DNA of 5,721 nucleotides from Accumulibacter sp. (GTDB lineage Bacteria > Pseudomonadota > Gammaproteobacteria > Burkholderiales > Rhodocyclaceae). The DNA is taken from positions 1 to 5,721 of the forward strand of contig JAISQQ010000271.1 of assembly GCA_031274075.1 (NCBI GenBank), read 5' to 3'. Below, piece after piece: positions 5,572 to 5,721 of the stretch (the stretch's first letter is position 1; each line of letters starts with the position of its first letter). The notes beneath the pieces are model-generated. The model had not been told where the DNA came from. It did not search any database and saw only the letters and a program-made list of their open reading frames with translations. Position numbers and translations under genes: made by a program.

Positions 5572-5588
5572 CTGGCATGAATATTGCT
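5572..5588 (+). promoter_or_regulatory. Sigma-54 (RpoN) -24/-12 promoter
   Basis: CTGGCATGAATATTGCT matches the consensus YTGGCACGRNNNTTGCW at every defined position but one (T for C), with the invariant GG (5574-5575) and GC (5586-5587) correctly spaced. Transcription would start near 5599, about 45 nt before the ATG at 5645. Such promoters need an AAA+ activator bound upstream; here the upstream DNA is IS debris, so the activator site may be displaced or lost, or lie downstream. Confidence 0.75.
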
Positions 5589-5617
5589 GCATTGCCGTCA
5601 GCACGCGCGTATTCCGC

Positions 5618-5639
5618 TTTCGGAACCATTTTCGGAACC
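5618..5639 (+). repeat. Direct repeat TTTCGGAACC, 12-bp period
   Basis: Exact copies at 5618..5627 and 5630..5639 in the leader of the right-hand gene. The second contributes the GGA that is the best Shine-Dalgarno candidate for the ATG at 5645. It could be a regulator site or simple duplication. Confidence 0.4.
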
Positions 5640-5644
5640 TATTC

Positions 5645-5721
5645 ATGACCATCGCCATTGTCTCCGCATTGCCCGGATCAGCCCAACCCCCCGCAACGAA
5701 CGCCGCCGCGGGGAGCGATGG
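5645..5721 (+). CDS. N-terminal fragment of a sigma-54-driven gene, possibly flagellar hook-length control protein FliK
   Basis: Starts at the ATG at 5645 and runs off the window after 25 complete codons. The peptide is MTIAIVSALPGSAQPPATNA followed by AAGSD. It has an Ala/Pro-rich, low-complexity start without a basic n-region typical of a signal peptide. GGAA about 8 nt upstream can serve as ribosome binding site. The sigma-54 promoter 57 bp upstream and the Ala/Pro-rich N-terminus are both usual for fliK in beta- and gammaproteobacteria, where FliK is secreted and sets hook length. The identification rests on this context only, because no conserved domain lies within the window; another sigma-54-dependent gene is equally possible in principle. 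Confidence 0.45.
   Translation, partial: MTIAIVSALPGSAQPPATNAAAGSD

Overview
This is a GC-rich stretch of ordinary bacterial chromosome with an eroded mobile-element patch near its right end. Gene content, the high-GC codon use and the sigma-54 promoter fit a Gram-negative proteobacterium. A betaproteobacterium (Rhodocyclales/Nitrosomonadales-like) is my best guess, based on family knowledge and not on any search.

Layout, left to right. (1) The C-terminal tail of an oligopeptide/dipeptide ABC-transporter ATPase (2..343, +). (2) Overlapping it tail to tail by 22 bp is a minus-strand MltD-type lytic transglycosylase lipoprotein with two clear LysM repeats (322..1869). (3) A 235-bp divergent intergenic region holds a good promoter for the transglycosylase and an unusual run of A-tracts in roughly 10-bp register. 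(4) A plus-strand cluster follows with short gaps: an adenine/adenosine deaminase (2105..3127), a Sir2-family NAD-dependent deacylase (3182..3961), a DNA-3-methyladenine glycosylase I (4020..4637) and a small four-cysteine DUF3079-type protein (4667..4906). (5) The 738-bp stretch 4907..5644 has no intact gene. It holds fragments of two different IS5-type transposases, one frameshifted by an apparent 8-bp tandem-repeat expansion, and a minus-strand stretch that may be the remnant of another gene. (6) Just past the second transposase fragment is a near-perfect sigma-54 (-24/-12) promoter, then the first 25 codons of a plus-strand gene leaving the window. An Ala/Pro-rich start behind a sigma-54 promoter fits a flagellar gene such as fliK, but this is tentative.

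How the genes relate: MltD cleaves peptidoglycan at the outer membrane. The ABC ATPase belongs to a peptide importer continuing to the left. The deaminase, sirtuin and Tag genes all deal with adenine or NAD chemistry: purine salvage, NAD-consuming deacylation and removal of 3-methyladenine from DNA. They are close enough to be co-transcribed, but a shared pathway is only inference. I found no convincing evidence of a new defence or other undescribed system. The most informative oddities are the sigma-54 promoter against IS debris, the repeat-driven frameshift, the possible buried minus-strand gene remnant and the phased A-tracts.
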